A stretch of 64,000 nucleotides of DNA from Mesobacterium pallidum (lineage in GTDB: Bacteria; Pseudomonadota; Alphaproteobacteria; Rhodobacterales; Rhodobacteraceae): the NCBI RefSeq assembly GCF_019966535.1, contig NZ_JAIMID010000018.1, forward strand, positions 1 to 64,000, in the 5' to 3' direction. Under the pieces are notes generated by a model. That model saw only the letters and a list, made by a program, of their open reading frames with translations. It made no database searches and had not been told where the DNA came from. How positions within the stretch are numbered: position 1 is the stretch's first letter; every line of letters begins with the position of its first letter. This document shows positions 25,239 through 34,248 of this stretch, one piece after another. A program made the translations under genes and the position numbers.

Positions 25239-26561
25239 TCAGAAGATCTCGAGGTCGCGATCGACCATGACGGTGATCCGCGTGCCCTGGTCGACATGGA
25301 TGACCGGTTTGATCGCCAGATACTCCTGCATGACGCTTTGCGTGCTGTCGCGCAGATCGGACCCGACATCGCTCGCCACATCCGCCGCCGCCTCGTCCTC
25401 GATCTGACCCGCCGCGGCCGCCGGGAGCGCGCCGATCAGCGAGATGAGCGCGGCCGAGCCGAAGCGCTCTGCGAAGCGCGTGTCGACGAAACCCGTCGTT
25501 CCGGAGCGCCCGAGTTCGTCGCCGCCATAGGCGCTGATCTCAATCGACTGGTTGTCGGGCAGGATGATCCGGTCCCAGGCCACCATCACCCGGGACTGCG
25601 CCAGCGCCACGTCGGAGCGATAGCGCCCGATGAGCCGCGCGCCGCGCGGGATCAGGACGCGAGAGCCGTCGAAGGCATGCACGTCCTCGGAGACGATGGC
25701 ACGGATCGCGCCGGGCAGGCTGCTGTCGAGCGCGGTCTCGGTCACCGCCTGGATCATCGTGCCCTGCGGCACGGTGTGGGACGCGTTGGCGATCACCTCC
25801 GCGCGGGTCACCTCTGCGACCTGCGCACCGGACCTGACGAAGGTCTCGTCGGCGTTCAGCCGGGCCTCGATGGCCCCGCCCTGTGGTCCGTTCCCGGCCC
25901 CGGAGAAGGCGATCATCGGTGAGGCGATGCGTTCGGCGCGGGCCTCGGCTTCCGCCGCGCGGCGGCGTTCGAGCTCGGCGAGACGCAGCTCTTCCTCGGT
26001 GGGCCCAAGTGCTGTGGGCGCGGGTTGTTGCAGCTGCGCCAGTTCCAGATCCATGCCCATCTGTTCCAGCGCCCGGTCGCGCTCGGTCAGCTGCCGCTCG
26101 AAGGCGCGGCGGGACTCTTCGCCTGCTGCCTGCAGCGCCGCGATCTCAGCGGTCAGATCGCTGATGGCGGCATCTGCGGCAGAGGACGATGGCTCCGCCT
26201 CCTTGGCCAAGAGCACATCGAGTTCGGCCCGCACCGCCGCCAGCGCTTCGGCCAGGGCGCGCTCGGTCTCGCTCGGTCCGGCGTCCGCCGGCGCCGGCTC
26301 GGGGGTCCGGACCGGCAGTACGGCGGGCACCAGGTCGCCGAAGCCCGAGCCCTGGTCCTGGAACTCGGCTGGCGCGGCGGTCGGCATCGGCGCCGACCCC
26401 TCGGGCTGGAATGCGGCATAGGCGAGACCGCCCAGGCCCGCGATCCCGAGCACGCCGAGAAGGGCCGCGACCGGGGACGGACGCCGGACCCCCGCCTTCT
26501 TCCCGCTCGCGCCTTCGAGCGCGGCAAGACGGGCCGCGAGATCTTCAGGTTCGTTGCTCAT
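25239..26561 (-). CDS. virB10: VirB10 core-complex protein
   Basis: 440 residues. One N-terminal transmembrane helix (about 30-52), a Pro-rich and coiled-coil region (about 55-215, with many Glu/Ala/Arg heptads), then the C-terminal VirB10/TrbI beta-barrel domain with LIPRGARLIGRYRSDV, WDRIILPDNQSIEI and QGTRITVMVDRDL. The ATG overlaps virB9 by 4 nt. It spans both membranes and links ATPases to the outer-membrane pore. Confidence 0.92.
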   Translation of the reverse strand: MSNEPEDLAARLAALEGASGKKAGVRRPSPVAALLGVLGIAGLGGLAYAAFQPEGSAPMPTAAPAEFQDQGSGFGDLVPAVLPVRTPEPAPADAGPSETERALAEALAAVRAELDVLLAKEAEPSSSAADAAISDLTAEIAALQAAGEESRRAFERQLTERDRALEQMGMDLELAQLQQPAPTALGPTEEELRLAELERRRAAEAEARAERIASPMIAFSGAGNGPQGGAIEARLNADETFVRSGAQVAEVTRAEVIANASHTVPQGTMIQAVTETALDSSLPGAIRAIVSEDVHAFDGSRVLIPRGARLIGRYRSDVALAQSRVMVAWDRIILPDNQSIEISAYGGDELGRSGTTGFVDTRFAERFGSAALISLIGALPAAAAGQIEDEAAADVASDVGSDLRDSTQSVMQEYLAIKPVIHVDQGTRITVMVDRDLEIF

Positions 26562-27265
26562 GCGCCGGCTCCCGCACGGCCAAGGTCCCGGATGCAGACC
26601 ACCTCGTCGCCGAGGCGCAGCACCCATTGGGGGTTCACCCCGGAGACGCGGATCACGCCATCCGCCTGCGCCTGGCTGTTGACAGAGCGCTCCGCGCCGC
26701 GCGTGTGGCGGAAGATCGCCGGGACGGGCGCGTTCCGTGCGAAGCGGAAATAGGTGAAGGTGCCATCGTCCCAGACCGAGAGTGGTGTGAACTCGCGCTG
26801 CTCGCTCGCGCCGTAATTGGCATTGGGCGCGGCAGCCGCCACCGCCTGCCGAGGTGCGCTGCGGCTCTCGGGGTAGCGGAACTGCACGACGTAATGCGGG
26901 GTCTCCCGCGCCTCGACGACGTGGAAGTAGTAGGACCGCCGGTTGGTGTAGACCGTGATGTTGGTGGCGACGCCCGAGGCCACGGGCTTGATCGCGAAGG
27001 CGCGGCCGCCCGGGACCGCGTCGAACTGGAAGCCGACCGTGTCGCCGGCGATGATCGAGCGGATGGTCTCGCCCTCGCCGAATTCGACCGTGGTGACACG
27101 GGTGAGGCTGGTCACCACGCGGAACACCTGGCCGTCGACCCAGGTCGCGATCCGGACCCGGCTGTCATGGGCGCCGCGCCCGGGCGTGGTCTCGGCCCAG
27201 GCGGGGAGTCCTACGGACATCGCGGCCGCGATGAGGAGGCCGGAAAGGGAAAGGCGGGTCGTCAT
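26558..27265 (-). CDS. virB9: VirB9 core-complex protein
   Basis: 235 residues. Signal peptide ending GLPAWAE, then VirB9/CagX features: DSRVRIATWVDGQVFRV near the N-terminus, TNRRSYYFHV in the middle and the C-terminal domain FTPLSVWDDGTFTYFRF. Periplasmic/outer-membrane component binding VirB7 and VirB10. Overlaps virB8 and virB10 by 4 nt each. Confidence 0.92.
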   Translation of the reverse strand: MTTRLSLSGLLIAAAMSVGLPAWAETTPGRGAHDSRVRIATWVDGQVFRVVTSLTRVTTVEFGEGETIRSIIAGDTVGFQFDAVPGGRAFAIKPVASGVATNITVYTNRRSYYFHVVEARETPHYVVQFRYPESRSAPRQAVAAAAPNANYGASEQREFTPLSVWDDGTFTYFRFARNAPVPAIFRHTRGAERSVNSQAQADGVIRVSGVNPQWVLRLGDEVVCIRDLGRAGAGA

Positions 27266-27921
27266 TCGGCGCGGTCCGATCTGATGGCGTATTGCGTGAC
27301 TGTGAAGCCGAAGGGGTTCTGCCAGACCTCGTCGAGGACGCGCGGGGTCTCGGGATGGAACTCGAACATCAGCGTGGCGGTGAAGGCGCCGTCCTGCACG
27401 CCCTGCGGTCCGGTCAGGCGTTTGCGCAGGCGCACCTGGGCGCGGTTCTCGCCGATGAGCGTGATGCTGGCGATCTCGACCGCCATCTCGGCCCCTGCCC
27501 CGTAGCGCGTCGGCGGATAGGTCTCCTGTCCGCTGGTCCAGGTCACGCGCATGCTGGCCTCGGCGGCACCCTTCGATTGCGCCAGCACCCGGCGCACGCG
27601 CAGGTCATTGTCGAGCTGGTTGTAGGTCTCGCGGTCGGTGATGTAGCGGTAGATCTGCGCCTCGATCACCGCGGGACGCTCGGCGAGCGTCACTGTCTGG
27701 ACGGCTGCGTTCGGCAGGGCGAGACCAGTGGCCGGATCGAAGGGGACGACGACCGGGGGCGGGACCTCGATCAGGAGGGCGATGGCGGCGGCCGAGAGGC
27801 AGCCCAATACGCCGAAGACAGCGCCGCCGATGCCGATCTTGCGCCAGGTCTCTTCGCGGCGCAGCGCGCCATAGACCAGTTCCTCCTCGACGATCGCGTC
27901 GATGCCCGTTCCCATCGTCAT
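27262..27921 (-). CDS. virB8: VirB8 inner-membrane protein
   Basis: 219 residues. Single transmembrane helix at about 30-52 and a periplasmic VirB8 fold: ITDRETYNQLDNDLRVRRVLAQSKG, TSGQETYPPTRYG and NPFGFTVTQY at the C-terminus. The ATG at 27921 overlaps the stop of the VirB5-like gene; the longer in-frame reading shadows that gene. Bitopic assembly factor of the channel. Confidence 0.9.
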   Translation of the reverse strand: MTMGTGIDAIVEEELVYGALRREETWRKIGIGGAVFGVLGCLSAAAIALLIEVPPPVVVPFDPATGLALPNAAVQTVTLAERPAVIEAQIYRYITDRETYNQLDNDLRVRRVLAQSKGAAEASMRVTWTSGQETYPPTRYGAGAEMAVEIASITLIGENRAQVRLRKRLTGPQGVQDGAFTATLMFEFHPETPRVLDEVWQNPFGFTVTQYAIRSDRAE

Positions 27922-28730
27922 GGCCGGAGCTCCGGCAGGGTGAAGTCCATGTAGCGGCGCTCTTCGGCGATGGTCGCGGCATCGACCACGCCCGCATTGC
28001 CTGCGCCGACGGTCTGGATCGCCTCGAGCTCCCACATCCGGGTCATCGCGATTGCAAGCTCCGCGGTCACCCGGGTGTTGTGGTCCATCGACTCTTTCAG
28101 ATCAGCCATGTCGGGGATCATCTCGACCAGGCGCTCGACACGTTCCAGCGATTGCGCCGCCTCGGCATGGCTGTTCTGCGCCGCCGCCGAGAGCACGGCC
28201 CCAGTGGTCGCGCGGGTGGCCACCCCTTGCGCGCCGGGACTGCCGCTGCGGGCGATCTCGGCAAGGCTGTCCTCGTCGAAGCCAGCGCTCGCCAGCGCGG
28301 TCTCCATCTGGGTGCGGAGCGGCCCGGCGGAGGAGCCGAGGAGCGCGCTCCAGTCGCCCTGCTGGATGCCGGTGATCAGATCGCCGATGTCGGAGAAATC
28401 CGCCTCGAGCAGCCCGTCGAGATCGCCGCCCATGAAGAGGCCGAGGATCCGATCCCGCGCGCCGGTGAGCGAGGCGTACATCTGGTTCAGCTGGTCGAGC
28501 TGCTGCTGTACGAGGTCGAGCTGCTCAAGGAGGGTATCGAGCTGATCGGTCTGGATCCCGAAGTCCTCCAGCATCTGCTGCAGCTGGCGGATTTCCTGGG
28601 CGATGTTCTGGGTGTCGACCGTCGGCACGCCCTGGGCGATCGCAGGCGCGGACGCCATGCTCATGGTCACGGCTACCGCGGCGGCTGTTCCGAACAGAAT
28701 TTTCCGTGCGCGCGGGAAGTTCGTCCTCAT
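27918..28730 (-). CDS. virB5: VirB5-like minor pilin
   Basis: 270 residues. Signal peptide with cleavage near APAIAQ, then a Gln/Leu-rich coiled coil (about 38-90: LQQMLEDFGIQTDQLDTLLEQ), a Gly-rich middle and a helical C-terminus ending RRYMDFTLPELRP. This matches VirB5/TrbJ-type proteins at the pilus tip. Its first mature residues (GVPTVDTQN) and last residues match the neighbouring transglycosylase protein, suggesting that they are paralogues. Confidence 0.82.
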   Translation of the reverse strand: MRTNFPRARKILFGTAAAVAVTMSMASAPAIAQGVPTVDTQNIAQEIRQLQQMLEDFGIQTDQLDTLLEQLDLVQQQLDQLNQMYASLTGARDRILGLFMGGDLDGLLEADFSDIGDLITGIQQGDWSALLGSSAGPLRTQMETALASAGFDEDSLAEIARSGSPGAQGVATRATTGAVLSAAAQNSHAEAAQSLERVERLVEMIPDMADLKESMDHNTRVTAELAIAMTRMWELEAIQTVGAGNAGVVDAATIAEERRYMDFTLPELRP

Positions 28731-29869
28731 CGCAATGTCTCCAAACTGAAATCCATGTATTGCCGCTCGGCAGCCTGGGCCGCGGCGAGCGCGATCTGTT
28801 CCGCGCTCATCGGCTCGGTCCGTGCCGCCTTGAGGCGGGTGCGGATGGCGACGAGGCGCGCCAGTTCCGCGCGGGCATAGGTGTTGAGCGCCAGCGCCTC
28901 GTGCAGATCCTCGGTCTCGCCGATCCGCTCGATGATGTCCTGCACCCGGAGCGCGGCAGCCCGGACCGAGACCATCGAATAGTCGCCATAGACCCCGGAG
29001 CCATGTGCCGAGAGGCTGAAGCTCGCATTGGCGAGAAGGACCGGATCGATGGTGCCGAGCGCGTCGATCCCGCCGACCGCAGCGAGGTAGCGGTTGTACT
29101 GCTCGGGGATGACCACGACGTAGTGCTGGGTCTCGGTGAAAGGCGGCACGCCGCCGTAATCCTGCACGTTGCCGGGCCCGGCGTTATAGGCGGCGAGCCC
29201 GTGGATGATGTTGCCGCCGAACATGTTCAGCATCTGCGCGAGGTAGCGCGCGCCGCCGGTCACCTGCAGGTAGGGATCGTCGTAATAGGCGGGATAGATG
29301 CCGAGATCGGAGGCGGTGCCGGGCGTGATCTGGGTGAGACCGAAGGCGCCGACGGGTGAGCGGGCACCGATCTGGAACCGGCTCTCCTGCCAGATCAGCG
29401 CCTGGAGGAGGCAGCGCCATTGCACCAGCGACAGTCCGGCGCGCGACACGCCCTGCAGGGAGAAGGTGTCGCGCGCCGCGCGGATGATCAGCTCCTCGAT
29501 CCCCTCGCGCGCGTCGCCGAACATACGGGCCGCGGCCGGATTGCCATCCTCGGCGCCATAGAGCACGGCGGCGGAAGTCTCGGAGCCCCTGCCCGCCTCC
29601 AGTCCCGCGATGGTCGCAGAGACATCGGTTCCGCCCAAGCTTGTCGCCTCGACGAGATCGTTCAGCGCCGCGAGCTGCTGGCGTTCGATCTCGGCCAGCT
29701 CCTCTTGCCCAGTCAGCCGGTCGCGCTGCAATGCGAGATCCCGGTCGCGCTGCGCGATGAGCGCCGCCGTGCGCGTAAAATCCTGCGCATCAAAGGTCGG
29801 CACGCCCTGACCCGACGCGGGACACGCGAGCGCGGCGACAGCGAGAATTGGAGAAAGCCGGCGCAACAT
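28727..29869 (-). CDS. VirB5-like protein with inserted lytic transglycosylase (SLT) domain
   Basis: 380 residues. Signal peptide to about residue 20 (ACPASGQ), then GVPTFDAQDFTRT and a coiled coil like that of VirB5. Residues about 150-270 form an SLT domain: catalytic Glu in IWQESRFQ, GAFGLTQITPGTASDLG and LAAYNAGPGNV. The C-terminal 100 residues return to VirB5-like helices and end ERQYMDFSLETLR, as in the neighbour. It should cut peptidoglycan during secretion-channel assembly and may sit with the pilus. It overlaps the VirB5 gene by 4 nt. The operon also has a separate VirB1, so there are two transglycosylases. Confidence 0.85.
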   Translation of the reverse strand: MLRRLSPILAVAALACPASGQGVPTFDAQDFTRTAALIAQRDRDLALQRDRLTGQEELAEIERQQLAALNDLVEATSLGGTDVSATIAGLEAGRGSETSAAVLYGAEDGNPAAARMFGDAREGIEELIIRAARDTFSLQGVSRAGLSLVQWRCLLQALIWQESRFQIGARSPVGAFGLTQITPGTASDLGIYPAYYDDPYLQVTGGARYLAQMLNMFGGNIIHGLAAYNAGPGNVQDYGGVPPFTETQHYVVVIPEQYNRYLAAVGGIDALGTIDPVLLANASFSLSAHGSGVYGDYSMVSVRAAALRVQDIIERIGETEDLHEALALNTYARAELARLVAIRTRLKAARTEPMSAEQIALAAAQAAERQYMDFSLETLR

Positions 29870-29872
29870 GGA

Positions 29873-30079
29873 TCAGTCCGCGAGCCCGAGCGCGGTGAAG
29901 CTGCAGGAGGTGTCGGCCCGCGTGACCGCCACGCCCTTGGTGGAAACACGCGACGCGTTCGGGCTCTCGGCCCGAAAATTGAAGCAGTTCGCCGTCGCGG
30001 GCTTGTATTCGGCGCAGGCCGACAGGGTGAGCCCGAGGGCGAGACACCCCAGGCGCAGGGTGAACGTCTTGGTCATCAT
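29873..30079 (-). CDS. virB7: VirB7-like lipoprotein
   Basis: 68 residues. Signal peptide with lipobox LTLSAC, giving a lipidated Cys at about residue 22, then a short polar mature part with two more Cys (NCFNF, TSCSF). Size, lipobox and position inside the operon fit VirB7, the outer-membrane lipoprotein that stabilises VirB9, though sequence similarity to VirB7 is weak. The ATG-ATG overlaps the virB4 stop. Confidence 0.78.
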   Translation of the reverse strand: MMTKTFTLRLGCLALGLTLSACAEYKPATANCFNFRAESPNASRVSTKGVAVTRADTSCSFTALGLAD

Positions 30080-32448
30080 GTTCTCCAGAATTCCGGGCGG
30101 TCGCGGTAATCGCTGCCCACCAGCTCCTCGCCCTTTTCCATGCCGCCGAGGATGGTTACGAGCGGCCCGAGGCTCGAGAGATCGGCGTCGATCACCACCG
30201 ATCCACGGTCGTCGCGGACGAGCGCCAGGCGCGAGGACGAGCCGACGCCCAGAAGGATGTCGAGCTCCTTTTCCGAGAGACCCAGCATGGCGTAATCGGT
30301 CTCGCTCGCGCGGATGTTGGGCAGGAGGATCTGCGTCGGTACCGCCTCGACGATGGTCTTGCCGGTGCGGGTGCGTTCGAGCTGACTGGCGTATTGGGTC
30401 ATCATCACGACGACCGCGTTCTGTTTCCGGGCGGTGACGAGCCAGTTCGACAGCCGCTCCGCGAAATACGCATTGTCGAGCGCCTTCCAGGCCTCGTCGA
30501 TCAGGATGACGGTCGGCTTGCGGTCTTCGATCACCCGCTCGACCCGCCGGAAGAGATAGGAGAGCACCGCCATGCGTTCCCGCTCGCTCTCGGAATCGAG
30601 GATGCCGGTCAGATCGAAGCCGGAGATGTCGCCGGCGAGGCTGAAGGTATCGTGGGCATTGGCGCCGAAGATCCAGCCGTAGCGGCCGTCGGCGGTCCAT
30701 TCCTGCATGCGCTCGAAGAGATCGCCCTCGTCATCGGTCGAGACCAGCAGCGAGGCAAAATCCGACCAGTTCCGGAGACCTTCGTGACTGGCCGAGGCGT
30801 TCTGGCGCACGACCTCCTGCAACCGGTTGGTCTGGACCGGGGTGAGCGGGCGATCGCGACGTTCGAGGAGCGTCGCGAGCCAGTCGGCGAGCCAGGCCTG
30901 GCCGCGCGCATCGGTCTCGGTCTGGAGCGGATTGAGACCCGTGGGCCGCCCGGCCCGCACGGTCGAATAGCTGCCGCCGAGCGCCCGCACCGCCATCTCC
31001 ATGCCGGCGCGGTAGTCGAAGACGAAGAGCCGGGCATTGGCCCGCCGCGCCATCGCCATGAGGAAGGCCGCGAGCACGGACTTCCCCGAGCCGGGGCGTC
31101 CAAGGATCAACGTATGCCCGCCGGTCGGCTCACGATCCGGCGCGCCCTGTTCGTGGAAGTTGAACCGGAACCCGCCGCGCTCGGGCGTCGGGAAGAGCGT
31201 GATCGGCAGGCCCCAGGGCACGTCGCTCCCCGGTTTACCGAGAGGCGTGCGGTGCAGCGTGGCCAGGTCCGCGAAATTGTGGTTGGTGATCGCCGCCTTG
31301 CGGCTCCGCGCCCCGGTATTGCCGGGATGCTGGGCCATGTAATGCGCCCGCGCGCCGAAGCCTTCCGAGATCAAGTTGATGCCGGTGCTGGCGGCGATGT
31401 TGCGCACTTCGGCGCAGATATCGTCGAGCGCGGCCCGGGTCTTCGCATAGACCGCGACCGTCATGTGATGCTCGCCGAATATCAGGCGCTTCGATTCCAG
31501 GTCGTCCTGCGCAAGCTCCAGTTCCTCGGCGAGGCTGACCGCGCCGTCATTGGCAGCCTGCATGAGCCGCAGCTGCCGCTTGATGCGGCCGGCCATGATA
31601 TTCGAGTTTACGGCCACGAAGGAATGCGCGACGACCATGTCGACCGGCAGGTTCAGCTCGTCGAGCATCAGCGCGTCGGTCTTGGCCGGGTAGTTTTTGA
31701 CCGCGAAGATCGCGCCGAATTTCTCACCCGCCGCCCCCTCGGAGAGACGGATCGTCGGACCGTCGAAGGTCACCCGCGTGTTGGCCACGTCCTCGGCGAG
31801 GATGCCGAAGCGCGAGCGCGGGAAGAGCGGATGCTCGCAGCCCGTGTTGAGGCTGCCGAGGAAGCCGAGCAGTGTGCCGGAATTTGCGGACAACAGCCGG
31901 GGTTTCATCTCGTCGAAGGTGGAGAGGATGAACCCCACCACCTCGTCGAGCTTGCGCAGCCTCCGAACCGTGCCCTGCGCGAGCCGCGCCCGGGAAGCGG
32001 TGGCCAGGAACGGCAGGCCCCTGCCTGTCTCGGGGCGTTTCAGGACCGTCAAGGTCAGCGTCTTGTCGCGCAGCCCCGACGCGCGAAGATGCGCGCGCCA
32101 GCGCCGGTCGATCTCGCCCGCAAAGCCATCCTCTTCAACCGGCGGCAGATCCACCTCGACCGCCTTCGAGACCTTGTGCAGGTAGAAGGAGAACCCTGTC
32201 CCGGCCTGCGCTACGATCCCGGCCATCAGCGCGCCGATGCGGTCGAGATGCACATCCTCGCTCGTGGTGCTGTTCACCCCCTCGAGCCGGATGCATTGCA
32301 TGAGCTCGTTGCCGCGGGTTCGGATCGTGGTGTCGCTGACGAGGCTCACATAGGGCAGCATCTGCGAGAGACGCTTCTCGCCCGCGACCCAGGACGGCAG
32401 CGCCGTCCCGAGATCGAGGTCGTCGCCATATCCAGCATCACGGGGCAT
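30076..32448 (-). CDS. virB4: VirB4 secretion ATPase
   Basis: 790 residues. CagE/TrbE/VirB family N-terminal domain (RGNELMQCIRLEG), then an ATPase domain with Walker A GRPGSGKSV at about residue 445, VILIDEAWKALDN (Walker B) and MMTQYASQ. Length is normal. It is the largest motor of the secretion system and the operon's most conserved member. Overlaps virB3 by 11 nt. Confidence 0.93.
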   Translation of the reverse strand: MPRDAGYGDDLDLGTALPSWVAGEKRLSQMLPYVSLVSDTTIRTRGNELMQCIRLEGVNSTTSEDVHLDRIGALMAGIVAQAGTGFSFYLHKVSKAVEVDLPPVEEDGFAGEIDRRWRAHLRASGLRDKTLTLTVLKRPETGRGLPFLATASRARLAQGTVRRLRKLDEVVGFILSTFDEMKPRLLSANSGTLLGFLGSLNTGCEHPLFPRSRFGILAEDVANTRVTFDGPTIRLSEGAAGEKFGAIFAVKNYPAKTDALMLDELNLPVDMVVAHSFVAVNSNIMAGRIKRQLRLMQAANDGAVSLAEELELAQDDLESKRLIFGEHHMTVAVYAKTRAALDDICAEVRNIAASTGINLISEGFGARAHYMAQHPGNTGARSRKAAITNHNFADLATLHRTPLGKPGSDVPWGLPITLFPTPERGGFRFNFHEQGAPDREPTGGHTLILGRPGSGKSVLAAFLMAMARRANARLFVFDYRAGMEMAVRALGGSYSTVRAGRPTGLNPLQTETDARGQAWLADWLATLLERRDRPLTPVQTNRLQEVVRQNASASHEGLRNWSDFASLLVSTDDEGDLFERMQEWTADGRYGWIFGANAHDTFSLAGDISGFDLTGILDSESERERMAVLSYLFRRVERVIEDRKPTVILIDEAWKALDNAYFAERLSNWLVTARKQNAVVVMMTQYASQLERTRTGKTIVEAVPTQILLPNIRASETDYAMLGLSEKELDILLGVGSSSRLALVRDDRGSVVIDADLSSLGPLVTILGGMEKGEELVGSDYRDRPEFWRT

Positions 32449-32716
32449 AGCTGTCGCCTCCGTGAAGCTTGCGGTTCCGGGTCGGCGGCGTCTCCTGGAG
32501 CGTGATCACCAGCACGTCGAGGAAGTTCGAATCCCAGTCGGCGGCCTTCCAGAGCGCGGGCCAGGCGATGCCGGCGATCAGCACCACGACCCAGCTCTGC
32601 ACCCAGAGGAACAGGAGCGTGGAGCCGAAGAGCCAGACCATGGCGTACATGATCGGCAAGCCCATGAGCTTGGGCGGCCTGAGGAGGCCGATGAAGACGC
32701 GCGACTGGTCCGCCAT
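32438..32716 (-). CDS. virB3: VirB3 inner-membrane protein
   Basis: 92 residues with two closely spaced transmembrane helices (about 20-35 and 38-55) and N-terminal VFIGLLRPPKLMGLP, typical of VirB3. It works with VirB4 in pilus assembly. Separated from virB2 by 11 nt. Confidence 0.87.
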   Translation of the reverse strand: MADQSRVFIGLLRPPKLMGLPIMYAMVWLFGSTLLFLWVQSWVVVLIAGIAWPALWKAADWDSNFLDVLVITLQETPPTRNRKLHGGDSYAP

Positions 32717-32727
32717 GGTATCAGACC

Positions 32728-33018
32728 TCAGGTGGTCCAGATCGCGGCGACGATGGTCGGGGCGGCCGCGATCCCGGCGATCGCCACCACGACCCAGAGC
32801 GCCTGCCGGAAATCGAGGATGCCGAAGAGCCAGGACAGGAACACGCCGATCAGCGCCAGCGTGCCGATGACGATGCCCAGGGGCCCGGTGATGGCATCGA
32901 CGATGCCCTGCAACAGGGTCTGCACCGGCGAGAGGTCGATGCTTTGCGCCAGCGCCGGTCCTGCGGCGACGATCAGCAGGGCCGCCGCGACGGCGGTCAG
33001 ATTCACTTGTCTTCTCAC
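32728..33018 (-). CDS. virB2: VirB2 major pilin
   Basis: 96 residues. Long signal sequence ending GPALAQS, then two hydrophobic helices joined by a short loop (GIVIGTLALIGVFLSWLFG and LWVVVAIAGIAAAPTIVA), the VirB2/TrbC pilin pattern. Overlaps virB1 by 4 nt. Confidence 0.88.
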   Translation of the reverse strand: MRRQVNLTAVAAALLIVAAGPALAQSIDLSPVQTLLQGIVDAITGPLGIVIGTLALIGVFLSWLFGILDFRQALWVVVAIAGIAAAPTIVAAIWTT

Positions 33019-33722
33019 GAAATCTCTCCTCTCAGGCGCAGCATCGCGGCGGTCACTTTCGCCACGTGGCCCATGGTTTCTCGGTAAGGGGGAATGCCGC
33101 CGTGACGGTCCACCGCCTCGGGTCCGGCATTGTAGGCGGCTAGCGCCAGGCGACTGTCGCCGAAACGGTCGAGCATCATCAGCAGATACCGCGCAGAGCC
33201 GTCGAGGTTCTGGCGCTGATCATGCGGATCGACGCCCAGAACGCGCGCTGTGTCCGGCATCAGCTGGCCGAGCCCGATCGCGCCCGCGCCGCTCAGGGCG
33301 CGCGGATTATAGGCGCTCTCGATCTCGATGTTGGCCCGATAGAGCGCGGCCCAGTCGGTGACCGAGAGACCGGCGCGGCGCAACCCGGGATGACCCGCAT
33401 AGCGGAAGGCAGTCGCCTCGATGGCCGCCAGGATCTCGGGAGGAGCCGGAACGGGCGCACGCGGCGCGCGCTCTGGGTCCGCTTCACCTTGAGATTGGTT
33501 GGAGAAGAGAAAGAGCCGGTCGCCGGGACCCGTTGCACCGTTCGCTTGCGTGTCGGTCGATGCGTCTGGATCATCCTGCGTGGCGGAGACATCGATCAGC
33601 CGACCGTCCTGGCCGACGGAGAAGATGAACCCGCCTGTCGTCGTCTGTGCCAGCAAGGCCGAGGGTGCGGAACAAACACCTGTACCAAGCAGGGCAAGGA
33701 CCGCGAGAACGCGGCAGGCGGT
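33015..33722 (-). CDS. virB1: VirB1-type lytic transglycosylase, start unresolved
   Basis: The SLT domain is clear: catalytic Glu in ANIEIESAYNPRALSG, AIGLGQLMPDTARVLG and LALAAYNAGPEAV. A signal-like hydrophobic run (LAVLALLGTGVCSA) begins immediately after the stop of the upstream 111-residue gene, but no in-frame ATG, GTG or TTG lies between them. The nearest in-frame ATGs (about 33917 and 34046) are deep inside the upstream gene and would add an Arg/Ser-rich, shadow-like extension. The 5' boundary given is therefore approximate. A non-canonical start (CTG at 33692) or a small sequence change are the alternatives. It opens peptidoglycan for the VirB channel. Confidence 0.75.
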   Translation of the reverse strand, partial: TACRVLAVLALLGTGVCSAPSALLAQTTTGGFIFSVGQDGRLIDVSATQDDPDASTDTQANGATGPGDRLFLFSNQSQGEADPERAPRAPVPAPPEILAAIEATAFRYAGHPGLRRAGLSVTDWAALYRANIEIESAYNPRALSGAGAIGLGQLMPDTARVLGVDPHDQRQNLDGSARYLLMMLDRFGDSRLALAAYNAGPEAVDRHGGIPPYRETMGHVAKVTAAMLRLRGEIS

Positions 33723-33729
33723 AAATCCG

Positions 33730-34065
33730 TCAGGCCTTGGCGGCCAGAGGTTTGCCCGGGGCTTCGTGGGGAACCCGTCCGCCTTCTTCGAGCGGGATGG
33801 AAACGACGGTCGCGCCCATGTCGGCCAGGAAACTGACGAGGCCGACGATCGTCTTGAATTCGCGGATCTTGAGATAGCTGCGCGAGGTGACGAGCAGTTT
33901 CTCGTCCCGTCCATCGGCAGAGACGGCCCGCACGGTCCAGGTGCCGTACCAGCTGTTGTGGCGTTTCTCGGCGCCTTCCTTGCAGACGACCTCGGCCCTG
34001 TATCCCTGGCCGAGCAATCCGCGCAGTCCGTCTTCGGTGACCACATTCGGTGCTTCTTCTATCAT
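33730..34065 (-). CDS. Conserved-looking protein upstream of virB1
   Basis: 111 residues, soluble, mixed charge. Begins MIEEAPNVVTEDGLRG, with KLLVTSRSYLKIREFKTIVG in the middle and a flexible Pro/Ala/Lys C-terminus. The ATG at 34065 has a strong GGGAGGT upstream, better than the in-frame starts further out. It is the first gene of the - strand secretion operon. I do not recognise the family; a small regulator or accessory protein for transfer is possible. Confidence 0.65.
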   Translation of the reverse strand: MIEEAPNVVTEDGLRGLLGQGYRAEVVCKEGAEKRHNSWYGTWTVRAVSADGRDEKLLVTSRSYLKIREFKTIVGLVSFLADMGATVVSIPLEEGGRVPHEAPGKPLAAKA

Positions 34066-34248
34066 GACCTCCCTTGGGCCCTCCTCATCATGAGTACCGG
34101 CCCGTGGGACATTTCCACACGGGCGATACAAGACAACATTAATGACTGCAAGACGATTTCTTCATCTTGACTGGATGCTTTCGCGCACTTAGGACCGCTA
34201 TCACACAAATCCACCGTTTCACACCGGCAAAGGAGTTTTGCCCTGCGC

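Noticed and set aside
30394..32505. 703-residue + strand frame antisense to virB4
   Set aside because: Long only because the GC-rich virB4 lacks stops in this frame; no domain seen.
34092..34248. Promoter boxes for the virB operon and the divergent small gene
   Set aside because: TTGCAG/TTGTAT- and TTGACT/TAGGAC-like boxes exist but are too weak to assign.
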